NCBI GenBank assembly: GCA_017962825.1 | Contig: JAGCUO010000152.1 | Span: 32,120-96,119, forward strand | Length of the DNA: 64,000 nt | From: Lachnospiraceae bacterium | Lineage (GTDB): Bacteria > Bacillota > Clostridia > Lachnospirales > Lachnospiraceae | Direction of reading: 5' to 3' | Shown: piece by piece, positions 54,036-64,000 of the stretch | Position numbering within the stretch: the stretch's first letter is position 1 | Layout of the letters: every line of letters begins with the position of its first letter | Notes under the pieces: model-generated | The model's input: the letters and a program-made list of their open reading frames with translations, nothing else | The model's database searches: none | Told to the model about the DNA's origin: nothing | Position numbers and translations under genes: made by a program

Positions 54036-55784
54036 TTACTTTAAAGAATCCATTACAACTTTCTGAGCTTCTTCCGGGGGAAGAGGCCGTCCCCATACAT
54101 AACCCTGTACAAGATCGCATCCGATCTCCTTGAGGGTAGTGAGCTGGGATTCATCCTCTACACCTTCCGATATAACATCGAGTCCCATAATATGTCCCAG
54201 CGATATGATGGTCTGTACATATGCCTTGGACTTATCATCCTTGTTGATATCATCAATGAAGGATTTATCAATCTTAAGAAGTGTGGCAGGCATGGAGTTA
54301 ATATAACTGAGCGAAGAATATCCCGTTCCAAAATCATCAATCGCTATCTGGACACCCATGTTGCGGATCTCCTCGACGGAATGTTTTGCTTTTTCCATGG
54401 ATTCGATCATTATGGATTCCGTAACCTCGATCTCCAGCTGTGAGGGAGGAATCTTACTGTCTGTCAGGAGACTTCTGATCTCTTCCGTAAAACCCGTCAT
54501 CATCAAATGCCTTACGGATACATTGAGACTGAGTATGATCTCCGCACCGGTATCAGCGATCAGATTTCCGACATAAGAAGCTGCTTTTCTGAAAACTATT
54601 CCGTCCAGCTTATCGATAAGCCCGCACTTTTCAGCTATGGGAATAAACTCTCCCGGACTGATAAAATTACCGTTCTCATCCTTCATACGTGCCAAAGCTT
54701 CAAATCCGCGAAGCTTGTGATCCATGTCAAACTGAGGCTGAAGCATGTAGAAAACCGTATCATTTTCAATGGCGGTACGGATCTTCCCTTCCAGTTCAAA
54801 TGTATTATCTTCCAGGATGTCGGGAGTGTATCTGAGGATATGATTCGAACTGCTCTCCTGCTTGATATTCTTCATTGCACAGTTCGAAGCGATGACGAGC
54901 TGATCGATGGTTTCGGCATCATCGGGATAGATGGAATATCCGAAGCTCGCACTCATCTTAAAATCACAACCGAATACCGAAAACGATTCTTTCATGGCAT
55001 CGGCATACATTTTAACCGTTTTGTAAACATCCTCTTCGGATTTATATCTTCTGATGATCAGACAGAACTCATCGGAGCTTAATCTTGTTATGAAATCAAG
55101 AGTTCCGGAAGCTCCGGTATCTGCGATCTTCTTCCATCTTCTCGCGACTTCCTTAAGAACCTGGTTGCCCCCGTCAAATCCCATGGTATCATTGATATTT
55201 TTGAATCCGTTCAGGTTAATGGTAACGTTGGCAAAGGGAATCTTTCTGGCAATCAGGGCATTTATGAGTTCGGTTACGGCATACCAGTTGGGAAGTCCGG
55301 TAAGGATATCCGTTACAGCCTGATTTCGAAGTTCTTTCTGAACCAATGCGATCTTCTTGTTACTGAAATAGATAATGCACACCGCAACAATGGTAAGAAC
55401 ATTGCTGAAAATACCGGGAATGCTGGTGAAGACATGATTTACGATTATGTTTACGATGATAAGGGGAATCTGAACCAGGAGAAAAGTAAGAGATGTGGCA
55501 AAGCCCTTCTTTCCGAAGTACATGGTAATGATGAGCACACACATGTTGGCAAGCGAAGTAAAAACTCCGGCGAATGTATATACCGGAATGGTGCGGTTAT
55601 TTATACTGATGCCCGCAGCGGATGCTGCACTGACGCTGACAATACAGGTGGCCGCCAGATATATGATGACCAAAAGGACAAATACCCACGAAGAAGCCTC
55701 AGACTTTTTGGAATACAGTCTGTCGAGAGTCTCCTCGAGCACCAATTTGGTATGATTTTCAACCCCTGTATTTTTCATACTCAA
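54036..55784 (-). CDS. Membrane GGDEF-EAL protein with degenerate GGDEF
   Basis: The protein is 582 residues: about four to five membrane segments (35-145), a GGDEF domain reduced to S-S-D-E-F (236-240) with I-N-L-N-G-F in place of the metal-binding Asp motif, and an EAL domain with F-E-A-L-A-R, E-I-E-V-T-E, D-D-F-G-T-G, K-I-D-K and S-E-G-V-E. Cyclase activity is very unlikely; phosphodiesterase activity is plausible. It shares long stretches with the protein at 50258-52495, so they are paralogues with different sensors. Confidence 0.92.
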   Translation of the reverse strand: MSMKNTGVENHTKLVLEETLDRLYSKKSEASSWVFVLLVIIYLAATCIVSVSAASAAGISINNRTIPVYTFAGVFTSLANMCVLIITMYFGKKGFATSLTFLLVQIPLIIVNIIVNHVFTSIPGIFSNVLTIVAVCIIYFSNKKIALVQKELRNQAVTDILTGLPNWYAVTELINALIARKIPFANVTINLNGFKNINDTMGFDGGNQVLKEVARRWKKIADTGASGTLDFITRLSSDEFCLIIRRYKSEEDVYKTVKMYADAMKESFSVFGCDFKMSASFGYSIYPDDAETIDQLVIASNCAMKNIKQESSSNHILRYTPDILEDNTFELEGKIRTAIENDTVFYMLQPQFDMDHKLRGFEALARMKDENGNFISPGEFIPIAEKCGLIDKLDGIVFRKAASYVGNLIADTGAEIILSLNVSVRHLMMTGFTEEIRSLLTDSKIPPSQLEIEVTESIMIESMEKAKHSVEEIRNMGVQIAIDDFGTGYSSLSYINSMPATLLKIDKSFIDDINKDDKSKAYVQTIISLGHIMGLDVISEGVEDESQLTTLKEIGCDLVQGYVWGRPLPPEEAQKVVMDSLK

Positions 55785-55842
55785 CCCCCATTACGTATGA
55801 AACCTTTCTGTTAATTATAGCATTAATTATATGTAATTATGC

Positions 55843-55890
55843 AAAAAAAAGCATTGATACCACTTTTGTCACATTTCGGGTATCAATGCT
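55843..55890 (-). terminator. Terminator after degV
   Basis: A perfect 12-bp stem (55890-55879 with 55861-55850) with a 17-nt loop is followed by eight T on the minus strand. Confidence 0.85.
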
Positions 55891-55910
55891 GATTTTTGCA
55901 GATATTTGAC

Positions 55911-56741
55911 TTACATGGCTATGACGACTCCGCCGGGATTTTCATACGATGTGGATATACCGCCGGCATTAAGTATCTTAACATCGGTAAAACCGAAGCG
56001 TTCGGTAAGGATCTTGGCAATCTTCAGGCACAGTTCCTTGCTTTCGCACTGAGTTATCCTGACTGCTCTTGAAGGATCGATCTTTTTCTTTTCGATATGA
56101 TACAGCATCCTATTAACGGCATTTTGCATTCCCATAGCCTGATCGAGCTGCTTTATCTCTCCGTCGTCTCCGTATAAAACAGGTTTTACATTGAGTGCAG
56201 TGGCAACCAGGGCCTTAACGCCTTTAAGCCTTCCATTCCTCTTGAATGTTTCAAGATCGTCCAGAACGAAGATCGTAAACATTTCATCCCTGAAAGCCTC
56301 AACCTCTTTTACTATCTCATCAAAACTCTTACCCGCTTCGTTAAGAGCCACGATCTTATCCGAGATCAGGTGCTCTCCTGCGGCTGCGCTTTTGGAATCG
56401 AAAACATGGATCTTAACATCCTCATGCTCTTCCTCAAACATTTCCTTGGCAACCATCGCTGCATTATACACACCGCTTAATTTGGCTGACAAAGTAACTA
56501 CGTAATTGTCGCAGTTTTCATCGAATGCCTTATAAAAATCATCCGGTGAGGGACATGCCGACTTGGGATAGCCCGGATCTTCTTTGATCATTTTGATCCA
56601 ATCTTCCTGTGTTCTCCTTCCGTCGTCGCGGTATTCGATACCGCCTATAGAAACAGACATCGGTACGCTTACATGCATACCCTTTCTAAGCTCGAGCTTT
56701 GTGAAATCACAACAGCTGTCTCCTATTATCTTGATTGCCAT
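55911..56741 (-). CDS. DegV-family fatty-acid-binding protein
   Basis: DegV (FakB-like) proteins bind fatty acids and present them to the kinase FakA. The 276-residue protein has the family features D-S-C-C-D near residue 8, S-A-C-P-S-P near 79, L-S-A-K-L-S-G-V-Y-N near 99, and R-L-K-G near 173. No FakA gene is adjacent. It may be cotranscribed with the MFS transporter upstream (23-base gap). Confidence 0.92.
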   Translation of the reverse strand: MAIKIIGDSCCDFTKLELRKGMHVSVPMSVSIGGIEYRDDGRRTQEDWIKMIKEDPGYPKSACPSPDDFYKAFDENCDNYVVTLSAKLSGVYNAAMVAKEMFEEEHEDVKIHVFDSKSAAAGEHLISDKIVALNEAGKSFDEIVKEVEAFRDEMFTIFVLDDLETFKRNGRLKGVKALVATALNVKPVLYGDDGEIKQLDQAMGMQNAVNRMLYHIEKKKIDPSRAVRITQCESKELCLKIAKILTERFGFTDVKILNAGGISTSYENPGGVVIAM

Positions 56742-56764
56742 TTTAAAACCTCCGTAAACAACCC

Positions 56765-57964
56765 CTATTTACTATATGTATGATGGGGTAATCTGTTCAT
56801 GGCGATAAAGCCTATGATCACACCCACTGCACATACAACGCATCCTGTTCCCAGCATTGCCTTGATGCCGAGATTATCCAATATCACACCGCTTATAAGA
56901 TTTGAAAATACCCCTCCTACGGTTATCGCACTTGTTACATAAGCCTGGCCTTTAACCTGATCGAGTTCGTCCATGGTCTCGCTGACATAATAAGCAGCAG
57001 CGGGAATGAACACCGCATATGCAAAAAGCTGGAAGGACTGACTTACATACATTCCGGCCATATTTGAAACAAACATCAGTATAAGGATCTTGACAAAAAA
57101 TGCGGTTCCCGAGAAAACAAGCATCTTGCCGGAGGAAATCTTTTTGAGGAAACCCCCTATGAAAGCCATCACCGGAAGTTCCAAAATTGCCTGCAGGAAA
57201 TTGGAATAACCCAGCTCGGTCTCAGCGCCTCCGAGACTTCTGATTATCTGGATCATGAAGTCATTGATCATATTATGGGCAAAGTAAAAACAGATCGTTC
57301 CGATCAAGAATACGGAAAATGCAGGATAGGTCCTTGCAAATTCAAAGATATTATTGTGAGCCTTTCCCCGGGCTGTCTCCTCTTTACCGCTTCCGGAATC
57401 TTCATTATCCGGCTTTTTGAATGTAAATACCACGATTGCCGAAAGGATCATGGTAACGACATTCACAGCCAGAAGAATATCCACACCTTTATCCTCGACA
57501 ACACCTCCGATAAAGGCAGAAGTAACCGCAAAACTTGCAGAACCCAGTCCTCTTGCTAGTCCGTAGAAAATATGACAGCCCGCCTTTTGATATTCAAAGC
57601 AAAGTGCGGTCATTACCGGCTGATACGCAAACTGGATCATATATATGAGTGCATAGATGATAAAGACTATGATCTTATGTGAGCTGAGGAATTTAAGAAG
57701 AACCGATCCGATCATGATCACGAATACGGATATGAGAATAAACCTTCTGTTCGTAAGCGGTCCCGGCTTGTCAATGATCCCGGCGATATAAGGCTGAACA
57801 AAAGCTGATGAGATATTTGCGACCGCAAGAAGTACTCCCACTTCGGTATTGGAAAAACCGTTAGCGAGCAGGTATACCGCAGCCATTGCGTGAATGGTAC
57901 AAAACGCGGCAAAATATGTCACGTTAATTAGCGTATATCTGAATGTCCATGATCCGCTTTTCAT
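56765..57964 (-). CDS. MFS transporter (LacY/nucleoside-symporter-like group)
   Basis: About 399 residues from ATG 57964 (TAGG upstream); the frame is open 13 codons more. There are twelve membrane segments with a charged central loop (about residues 190-205). The N-terminus resembles the MFS_1_like group, which includes phenylpropionate and nucleoside or sugar permeases. Substrate unknown. It has little room for its own promoter, since a terminator lies 38 bases upstream. Confidence 0.85.
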   Translation of the reverse strand: MKSGSWTFRYTLINVTYFAAFCTIHAMAAVYLLANGFSNTEVGVLLAVANISSAFVQPYIAGIIDKPGPLTNRRFILISVFVIMIGSVLLKFLSSHKIIVFIIYALIYMIQFAYQPVMTALCFEYQKAGCHIFYGLARGLGSASFAVTSAFIGGVVEDKGVDILLAVNVVTMILSAIVVFTFKKPDNEDSGSGKEETARGKAHNNIFEFARTYPAFSVFLIGTICFYFAHNMINDFMIQIIRSLGGAETELGYSNFLQAILELPVMAFIGGFLKKISSGKMLVFSGTAFFVKILILMFVSNMAGMYVSQSFQLFAYAVFIPAAAYYVSETMDELDQVKGQAYVTSAITVGGVFSNLISGVILDNLGIKAMLGTGCVVCAVGVIIGFIAMNRLPHHTYSK

Positions 57965-58001
57965 ACCATATATCCTACCATAATTACATTTACTTGGCAC
58001 C

Positions 58002-58033
58002 AAAAAACCTCCTTATCATGCGATAAGGAGGTT
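58002..58033 (-). terminator. Terminator after the dCache chemotaxis receptor
   Basis: A perfect 12-bp stem (58033-58022 with 58017-58006) with a 4-nt loop is followed by six T on the minus strand (58007-58002). Confidence 0.88.
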
Positions 58034-58055
58034 AAATTTAATATATATAACGCTA

Positions 58056-60071
58056 TCAATTCAGCTTGAAATTCTTCAGATCATCACTGATGGCTGCAGA
58101 ACAGTCGCTGAGTTTTTCAGATACTTCGGAGAGACTTTCCGTATCATTCGAAAGCTTACCGCTGTCTTTAACGATGATATCCGACAATTCAAGTATCTGG
58201 GTAACGGTAGCTGCCTGTTCTTCGGTAGCTGCCGCATTGTTGGATGCTACGTCATTTATCTTACCGATGCCGCTTACAATATCGGTTATTGCATCGGTAG
58301 CCTTGGTAATATCCGTGTAAATGGATTCAAACGACTCGTTGGAGCGGCTTACTCCTGCAAGACATTTCTCCATATCCTTGATACAGTCATCAGCCTTCTC
58401 GTTGATATTTGCAATATTCTCGGTAATGGTCTCGACAAGTGTGGAAATATGAGCCGCAGCGGTGGATGACTGATTAGCCAGTGCTCCGACTTCACTTGCA
58501 ACAACCGCAAATCCTCTTCCTGCTTCTCCCGCTCTCGCAGCCTCAATGGATGCATTAAGGGAAAGAAGGTTTGTCTGAGATGAAATATCCCCGATGGTAT
58601 TTGTAATACCCTTGATCTCATCAACTGTTTCAGCCGTCATACGAATGATCGATGTCAGTTCTTCGATAGTATCATTGAGAACTTTAACTGCCTGAGTCAT
58701 ATCTCTCATTTCGCCTCTTCCGCTCTCGGAAGCCTTAACGGTTTCTTCGCAAAGGGTTCTGACTTCTTCGGAATTTGTAGCGAGATTACTTGATACATTT
58801 GCAAGCTCCGTTGCGGCATTTGCCACATCATCTATGGACTGATCAAGGCCATTCAGATAATCATTGAGCTTCTCTATGGATTCGTTCTGTGAAGCATTGG
58901 ATTCTCTTAATCCTCCGGAGATTCCCGCACACTGCTCCGCACTCTCGTTCATGTCACCCGTGATCTCGGTCAGATGAGTGAGCATTCCTTTCATACGATC
59001 GATGTAATCATTGAGCTGCTCACTGAGAGTAGTGATCTCGTTATTTCCCTCGGGAACGATATCGGTGGTAAAGTCACCTCCCGTAAGATCTCCGATCTTG
59101 CCGGTTACATTCGAAACGGGATTTAAATACTTACGAATTATAAAATAAAGGAAGGCTGCAAGTAATCCAAGGCTGATAAGCGTGATTATCAGACTTACAT
59201 TAAGGGATGAAAGGGTGGGATCCATAACGAAGCTGTAAGGAGTTGCGCTTGCAACAAGCCAGGAAGTTCCGTCAATTTCAGTGGCAACATACATCATCTT
59301 TCCGGCACCCGTTCCGGTTATACTGACTCTGTCACCGCTTGCCGTAGAGGAAGTATTAAGTGATGAATATACAGATGCCAGTCCCTTTACGGTAGTATCA
59401 GTAGAACTGCTTAACGTTGATCCGACTACGGATGGATCATTGCTGAGAAGGATATCGCCGGTAGCCGCATTGATAATGTAGATCTTCACTTCGTCGGAGC
59501 TTGATTCAAAGGCATCAAGTTTCTCCTGCATCTTATCGAAATTTATATCACTGCTGAGAACAACATCATCCCTTACCATTATGGAGCAGGCGATACAGGT
59601 TTTACCCGTAGATGCATCTACATAGGGATCGGATGAATAGATCTGTCCTCCGGCACTTATGGCACCCTTATACCAGGGTCTGTCGGTGAAAACAAAGTTA
59701 TCATCAGGCACCCATCCGGATCCGTCAAAAAATCTTCCGCTGGAACCGTTTGCCATATAAATATCCTGAGAATCGGGATCGGATACAGTAAGTCCCTCAA
59801 GCAGCTCTCTTGTCTGCTCGAAACTCATGTTAGGTGAACTTCTCCAGATCTCCGCACTCATCTCAACTCTGCTCTCGATCAGCTTCCACCAGTTGCCGAT
59901 CTCCTCGGCATAAGTGACTGAATCACGTGCAAGCAGGGATACGGAAAGTGTCTTGATCTGATCGGACTGAGTCGACATGTTGTATCCGGTAATGATTATG
60001 ATGATGATCGTTACCGCAACTAGGACTCTGAGCAGAATGATCTTTTTCAAAGAGCTTCTCTTTTTGTTCAT
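58056..60071 (-). CDS. Methyl-accepting chemotaxis protein with dCache sensor
   Basis: The protein is 671 residues: a membrane segment (about 10-28), an extracytoplasmic dCache-type sensor (about 35-285) with R-P-W-Y-K-G-A and Y-V-D-A-S-T-G-K that mark ligand-binding Cache domains, a second membrane segment (about 288-310), a HAMP (about 312-365) and a signalling coiled coil with the conserved [10 protein letters not shown] tip. The ligand is probably an amino acid or other small metabolite. GGGAGG seven bases before the ATG supports the start. Confidence 0.94.
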   Translation of the reverse strand: MNKKRSSLKKIILLRVLVAVTIIIIIITGYNMSTQSDQIKTLSVSLLARDSVTYAEEIGNWWKLIESRVEMSAEIWRSSPNMSFEQTRELLEGLTVSDPDSQDIYMANGSSGRFFDGSGWVPDDNFVFTDRPWYKGAISAGGQIYSSDPYVDASTGKTCIACSIMVRDDVVLSSDINFDKMQEKLDAFESSSDEVKIYIINAATGDILLSNDPSVVGSTLSSSTDTTVKGLASVYSSLNTSSTASGDRVSITGTGAGKMMYVATEIDGTSWLVASATPYSFVMDPTLSSLNVSLIITLISLGLLAAFLYFIIRKYLNPVSNVTGKIGDLTGGDFTTDIVPEGNNEITTLSEQLNDYIDRMKGMLTHLTEITGDMNESAEQCAGISGGLRESNASQNESIEKLNDYLNGLDQSIDDVANAATELANVSSNLATNSEEVRTLCEETVKASESGRGEMRDMTQAVKVLNDTIEELTSIIRMTAETVDEIKGITNTIGDISSQTNLLSLNASIEAARAGEAGRGFAVVASEVGALANQSSTAAAHISTLVETITENIANINEKADDCIKDMEKCLAGVSRSNESFESIYTDITKATDAITDIVSGIGKINDVASNNAAATEEQAATVTQILELSDIIVKDSGKLSNDTESLSEVSEKLSDCSAAISDDLKNFKLN

Positions 60072-60104
60072 GCAACAACCTCCCTGGTGTTATATGTTAC
60101 TGGT

Positions 60105-61025
60105 TTACTTTCCAATTGCGCCAACGTCATAAGGTGTCATCTGATATACATAATAGTTGAGCCAGTTGCTGTAAAGATTGATGGAATGAGATCTCCATGT
60201 AAGAAGAGGTCTTTCATTCGGATCATCATTCGGGAAATAATTAACGGGAACATTTACATCATCTCTTATTCCCTTGTCTCTGTCATATTCGTTTTTAAGA
60301 GTCATTCGGTCATATTCGGAATGACCGGTGACAAATATCTTATGTCCGTTCTCCGCCATTGCCAAGTATACGCCTGCTTCCTCTGACTCTGCCAGAATGG
60401 TAAGTTCGGGACATGCTTTCAAAAGTTCGGAAGGAGTATCCGTATGTCTGGAATGAGGAGCTAAAAATACATCGTCAAAGCCTCTTACAAGAGGAATCTT
60501 TCTGTTTAAAACCCTGTGCTTAAACACTCCGAAAAGCTTGGCGGGAAGCTGTCTTTTATTGATCCCGTAGTAATGGTAAAAGCCTGCCTGTGCTCCCCAG
60601 CAAATATGGAAAACACTGGTCACGTGGGTATCTGCCCAATCAAGGATCTTAACCGTCTCCTCCCAGTAATCAACTTCTTCAAAGGAGATATCTTCAACAG
60701 GCGCACCGGTTATGATCATGCCGTCAAATTTCTGGTCCTTGATCTCTTCAAATGTAACATAGAATTTATTCAGATGCGATGCGGATGTGTTCTTGGATAC
60801 ATGTGTTTCCGTCATCATAAATGTGACATCAACCTGGAGCGGAGTATTGGAAAGAGCTCTTAACAGCTGAAGTTCCGTGTCCTGCTTTACCGGCATGTTA
60901 TTCAGGATAAGGACCTTAAGAGGTCTTATGTCCTGATGAACCGCACGGTTTTCATCCATCACAAATATGTTTTCCGTTTCAAGGATCTGTCTTGCGGGCA
61001 GATCCCCCTGTACCTTAATGGGCAT
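60105..61025 (-). CDS. metA: Homoserine O-acetyltransferase (MetA family)
   Basis: This enzyme activates homoserine in methionine synthesis. The 306-residue protein has the active Cys142 (H-I-C-W-G-A-Q-A-G) and G-H-S-E-Y-D near 235. Residue 111 is Glu (T-G-A-P-V-E). In this family Glu111 favours acetyl-CoA (as in Bacillus cereus) and Gly favours succinyl-CoA, so acetyl transfer is predicted. It follows ligA by six bases on the same strand. Confidence 0.95.
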   Translation of the reverse strand: MPIKVQGDLPARQILETENIFVMDENRAVHQDIRPLKVLILNNMPVKQDTELQLLRALSNTPLQVDVTFMMTETHVSKNTSASHLNKFYVTFEEIKDQKFDGMIITGAPVEDISFEEVDYWEETVKILDWADTHVTSVFHICWGAQAGFYHYYGINKRQLPAKLFGVFKHRVLNRKIPLVRGFDDVFLAPHSRHTDTPSELLKACPELTILAESEEAGVYLAMAENGHKIFVTGHSEYDRMTLKNEYDRDKGIRDDVNVPVNYFPNDDPNERPLLTWRSHSINLYSNWLNYYVYQMTPYDVGAIGK

Positions 61026-61031
61026 TTCAAA

Positions 61032-63002
61032 TTACTCCTTCAGATAAGTATTTATGAATTCATCCTCGGTAAGTATCGTTACGCCGAGGCTCTTGGCTGT
61101 TTTATTTTTCGAAGAATTGGAGGCTGCGTCATTGTTGATAAGAGCCGTGGTCTTGGCAGATACGGATCCTGCCACCTTGCCGCCCCTTTCCTCTATTATG
61201 GCTTTAAGCGCATTTCTGTTCTCGAAATTATTGAGACTTCCCGTGATGACAAATGTAAGACCGGCCAGATTTTGCTCGGAGGTATTAACGGGCACCTCAA
61301 TTGTCAGGTCCGCAAGTACGGCATCTATCTTACGGTTATTCTCATCATCCGCAAAATAAGACGTTATATCGGAAGCCATGATATCACCGATACCCTCAAC
61401 TTCAGAAAGCTCTTCCGCAGTAGCCTTACGTATTTTGTCTATATCATGGTCAAATGCCTTGGCAAGTACCTTGGCATTTGCAACACCTATTCCCGGTATT
61501 CCCAAACCGAATAAGAATCTGGGCAGTGTGGTTTTCGATGCGGTCTTTACGGAAGCAATAAGATTGGCATATGACTTCTCACCGAAGCCTTCCATGTGAA
61601 CGATCTTTTCTTCGTATCTGTCCAGATGAAAGAGATCGTCAAACTCTTTGATAAAGCCCATATCAATAAGCTTTTCCAGAGTCATCTCCGAAAGTCCGTC
61701 CACGTTAAGAGCATCCCTGCTTACAAACTGGGAAAACGTCTTGATCTGTTTTGCGGCGCAGCCGGGATTGGTACAATAAAGACTCTCAGCCTCATTAAGA
61801 GCTCTGATCTCCGTGGGAGCACCACATACGGGGCATTTGGCAGGGATGGACAGATTACCGCTCTTGGTGAGATTTTCGGCAATCTGGGGAATGATCATAT
61901 TGGCTTTGTAAACCGTGATACGATCTCCGATACCAAGTTTTAATTCTCTTACGATACTGATATTATGAACCGATGCTCTTGTAACAGTAGTTCCTTCCAG
62001 CTCAACGGGATCGAATATGGCAACGGGATTGATAAGACCTGTCCTTGATGCGCTCCACTCAATTTCCCTGAGGGTAGTCTCAGCGGTCTCATCCGCCCAT
62101 TTAAAAGCTATTGAATGTCTGGGTGATTTTGCCGTTCTTCCCAGGGATGCTCCGTAATTAACATCCTCGTAGGTAAGCACAAGTCCATCCGAAGGGATCT
62201 CGTAATGTGCTATCCTCTTCTCATAATCAGCGACGGCATCAGCTACATTTGCAGACGTTACGGGCATTCTCTGAACTGCCTCGAATCCAAGCGATTCCAG
62301 GAAAGAAAGTCTTCCGTTTGCGGAAGCCATTATCTTATCATCCGCGCCTTCAGCAGATACCAGATTAAACGCAACAAATCTTACGTGTCTCTTGGCAGTG
62401 ATGCTCGCATCAAGCTGTCTTACGGATCCGCTGCAAAGGTTTCTGGGATTCTTATATTTATCCGCATCATTTGCGATGGATGCATTTATCTTCTCAAAAT
62501 CAGGATATGATATAACTGCTTCGCCTCTTATTACCAGCTCTCCGGTAAAAGAGATCTTTAAGGGGACATTATCAAATACTTTGGCATTGGGAGTTATGAC
62601 TTCTACTATCTCACCGTTTCCTCTGGTAACCGCTTTGGATAATGCTCCGTTTTCATAAGTGAGCACAACGGTAAGTCCGTCAAGCTTCCAGCTCAGCATC
62701 CCCTCGTGGTCTCCGAGCCACTCTGACAGTTCCTCCCTTGATTTGGTCTTTCCCAGTGAAAGCATGGGAGAAGGATGTCTTTCCTTGGGAAGCTCATCAA
62801 CGGCTTCATATCCTACGGTCTGTGTGGGACTTCCCGCAAGGATCATACCGGTCTCTTCCTCAAGTCTTACAAGTTCATCATAAAGAGCATCATATTCCCT
62901 GTCGGAAAGAGGTGATTCATCCTTGGCATAATAATCCTCGGATGCCTTCTTCAGGATGACGTTAAGTTCTTTTATCCTGTTTATCTTAGCTTCATCTGCC
63001 AT
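61032..63002 (-). CDS. ligA: NAD-dependent DNA ligase LigA
   Basis: LigA seals nicks in replication and repair using NAD. The 656-residue protein has the Ia and adenylation domains (catalytic Lys in S-W-K-L-D-G-L near residue 107), the OB fold, a Cys4 zinc finger (C-P-V-C-G and C-T-N-P-G-C near 395-415), helix-hairpin-helix repeats with G-I-P-G-I-G and a C-terminal BRCT domain (about 580-655). The length is standard. It begins one base after the pseudouridine synthase gene. Confidence 0.97.
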   Translation of the reverse strand: MADEAKINRIKELNVILKKASEDYYAKDESPLSDREYDALYDELVRLEEETGMILAGSPTQTVGYEAVDELPKERHPSPMLSLGKTKSREELSEWLGDHEGMLSWKLDGLTVVLTYENGALSKAVTRGNGEIVEVITPNAKVFDNVPLKISFTGELVIRGEAVISYPDFEKINASIANDADKYKNPRNLCSGSVRQLDASITAKRHVRFVAFNLVSAEGADDKIMASANGRLSFLESLGFEAVQRMPVTSANVADAVADYEKRIAHYEIPSDGLVLTYEDVNYGASLGRTAKSPRHSIAFKWADETAETTLREIEWSASRTGLINPVAIFDPVELEGTTVTRASVHNISIVRELKLGIGDRITVYKANMIIPQIAENLTKSGNLSIPAKCPVCGAPTEIRALNEAESLYCTNPGCAAKQIKTFSQFVSRDALNVDGLSEMTLEKLIDMGFIKEFDDLFHLDRYEEKIVHMEGFGEKSYANLIASVKTASKTTLPRFLFGLGIPGIGVANAKVLAKAFDHDIDKIRKATAEELSEVEGIGDIMASDITSYFADDENNRKIDAVLADLTIEVPVNTSEQNLAGLTFVITGSLNNFENRNALKAIIEERGGKVAGSVSAKTTALINNDAASNSSKNKTAKSLGVTILTEDEFINTYLKE

Positions 63003-63710
63003 TTATTTCTTCCACAATCCTTTGATTTCTTCAGCGGTAAGTTCCCTGTACTCTCCGGGTTTTAAGCCACCGAGAGTAACATTCATAACCCTGACTCTCC
63101 TAAGCTTTTTTACCTTAAGGCTCACCTGTTCGCACATTCTTCTGATCTGACGGTTAAGTCCCTGAGTCAGAGTAACGGACATGGTGACTTTGTCTTTGAT
63201 CACAACTTTGCAGGGTCTTGTTTTAACCTTAAGTTCGGGCAGATAGATACCCTTTCTGAGTTTCTCCGCAAGTTCCTCAGTTATCTCCTTGTCGGTGGTA
63301 ACGATGTATTCTTTCTCGTGGAGATTCGCTCCTCTCATCATATGATCGATGAGATTTCCGTCATTGGTAAGAAGTATGAGTCCTTCGGAATCTTTATCCA
63401 GTCTTCCCGCATATGTTACTCTCACGGGATAATCGATATAATCGCTTATAAGTCTGTCCGCATGATCATCCTTTTCGGATGTGGTAACGCCCTTGGGCTT
63501 GTTGAAGGCAAGAACCACGGTCTTGCTCATTCCCTTCAAAACCCTGCCTTCGTATTCAACCCTGTCACCGGGTTCTACGGCTTCGCCTACGCGTGCCACA
63601 TGATCATTTATGATAACCTTGCCTGCTTCGATAAGTCTGTCCGCTTCACGCCTGGAGCAGACTCCCGACTCGGCCAGGAATTTATTCAGTCTTATTTTTC
63701 CTGAGTCCAT
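63003..63710 (-). CDS. RNA pseudouridine synthase, RsuA/RluB/RluF family
   Basis: The 235-residue protein has an N-terminal S4 RNA-binding domain (about 5-55: R-L-N-K-F-L-A-E-S-G-V-C-S-R-R-E-A-D) and a synthase domain with the catalytic G-R-L-D-K-D-S-E-G-L near residue 100. It makes pseudouridine in rRNA. L-T-Q-G-L-N-R-Q-I-R-R-M near 180 is closer to RluF than RluB, but the position modified cannot be fixed. It overlaps the RNase H gene by 19 bases. Confidence 0.9.
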   Translation of the reverse strand: MDSGKIRLNKFLAESGVCSRREADRLIEAGKVIINDHVARVGEAVEPGDRVEYEGRVLKGMSKTVVLAFNKPKGVTTSEKDDHADRLISDYIDYPVRVTYAGRLDKDSEGLILLTNDGNLIDHMMRGANLHEKEYIVTTDKEITEELAEKLRKGIYLPELKVKTRPCKVVIKDKVTMSVTLTQGLNRQIRRMCEQVSLKVKKLRRVRVMNVTLGGLKPGEYRELTAEEIKGLWKK

Positions 63711-64000
63711 ATTTCCATATCCTCGATGCGCCTTGTCTCCGGTATCCCTACGCTCTGGGCGCCGCGCTTAGCCATCTTATCCGCTATCTCGTTATATTTG
63801 ACACCTGTATGAGCTTCAACTTTGTGAAATCTTATATCGATATGGCTCATCCAGCCTTTCATTGCCATGGCGAATGACCTTGTAAGATCATTCTTGCTCT
63901 TCCATGCGCCCGTGACCCAGCACTCGATCCCGGCGTAATCGTAACAGATCTCAAGCTCGTCATATCCGTTTATGATCGCCCAGCGGACAGCAAGCATCGA
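63692..64000 (-). CDS. RNase H-like protein, C-terminal part (cut by window edge)
   Basis: About 103 residues are visible, with no stop before the window end. The sequence M-L-A-V-R-W-A-I near the edge matches the middle helix of type 1 RNase H. C-Y-D-Y-A-G-I matches the strand with the next catalytic Asp, and H-T-G-V-K-Y-N-E-I-A-D the final motif. The first Asp motif lies outside. In clostridia such domains can be fused to a viroplasmin (RNase H1-type) region, which cannot be checked here. Confidence 0.8.
   Translation of the reverse strand, partial: SMLAVRWAIINGYDELEICYDYAGIECWVTGAWKSKNDLTRSFAMAMKGWMSHIDIRFHKVEAHTGVKYNEIADKMAKRGAQSVGIPETRRIEDMEIWTQEK

Noticed and set aside
1-64000. tRNA or rRNA genes, insertion sequences, phage integration sites
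   Set aside because: No T-loop-like motifs with matching acceptor stems, no transposase or integrase frames and no rRNA signatures were seen by eye.

Overview
The window looks like a chromosomal segment of an anaerobic Firmicute of class Clostridia, most likely family Lachnospiraceae (Butyrivibrio/Pseudobutyrivibrio-like). This is inferred from the gene content and protein style: an mraZ-rsmH-ftsL-ftsI-ftsW-ftsQ-ftsZ cluster, NrdR, Lgt, many GGDEF/EAL and chemotaxis proteins, ECF transporters and a propeller-type hybrid kinase. No rRNA, tRNA, CRISPR array, transposase or complete prophage was seen. Most genes lie on the minus strand.

Layout. 1-8450 (minus): cell division block, read mraZ to ftsZ, then a small unknown gene, nrdR and the first codons of a further gene. 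It lacks mraY, murD and murG, which usually sit among these genes. mraZ has a good promoter with three TGGGA boxes just downstream. 8711-10701: lgt and ychF. 10702-11490: a non-coding stretch holding an in-register 73-bp tandem array of inverted repeats whose stem bases change in compensating pairs. 11491-15295: phosphoesterase, MerR regulator and a two-component system that probably controls the divergent ABC exporter at 15458-17694. 17749-19495: nitroreductase-like gene and TetR gene behind a 44-bp palindromic operator. 19566-20519: PAP2 phosphatase. 20602-20990: decayed DNA with a FeoB-like tail. 21015-29119: cell-surface polysaccharide operon (four family-2 glycosyltransferases, pyruvyl transferase, flippase, radical SAM protein).

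29140-38816 appears to be a metal or metallo-cofactor locus: TetR, ECF S, T and double-ATPase components, a heterodimeric ABC pair, gpmA, a methyltransferase and a truncated second ECF ATPase. The motif AGTTAG-N6-CTAAC(T/C) occurs four times: twice before gpmA, once before the ECF operon and once before a ZIP metal transporter at 49295-50077. In the best two cases it exactly fills the 17-bp spacer between -35 and -10. This suggests a metal-responsive (DtxR-like) regulon.

38933-60071 is a signalling region. A translationally coupled four-gene operon encodes a GGDEF-EAL protein, an HD-GYP protein with a broken HD motif, a 1623-residue hybrid kinase and a response regulator. Two further GGDEF-EAL proteins and two chemotaxis receptors follow, with DegV and an MFS transporter between them. 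All three GGDEF motifs are degenerate while the EAL motifs look intact. 60105-64000 is housekeeping: metA, ligA, an RNA pseudouridine synthase and the end of an RNase H gene.

Coordinates follow open frames; starts were moved where a Shine-Dalgarno sequence or neighbour overlap argued for it. All family names come from motif recognition by eye, without database searches.
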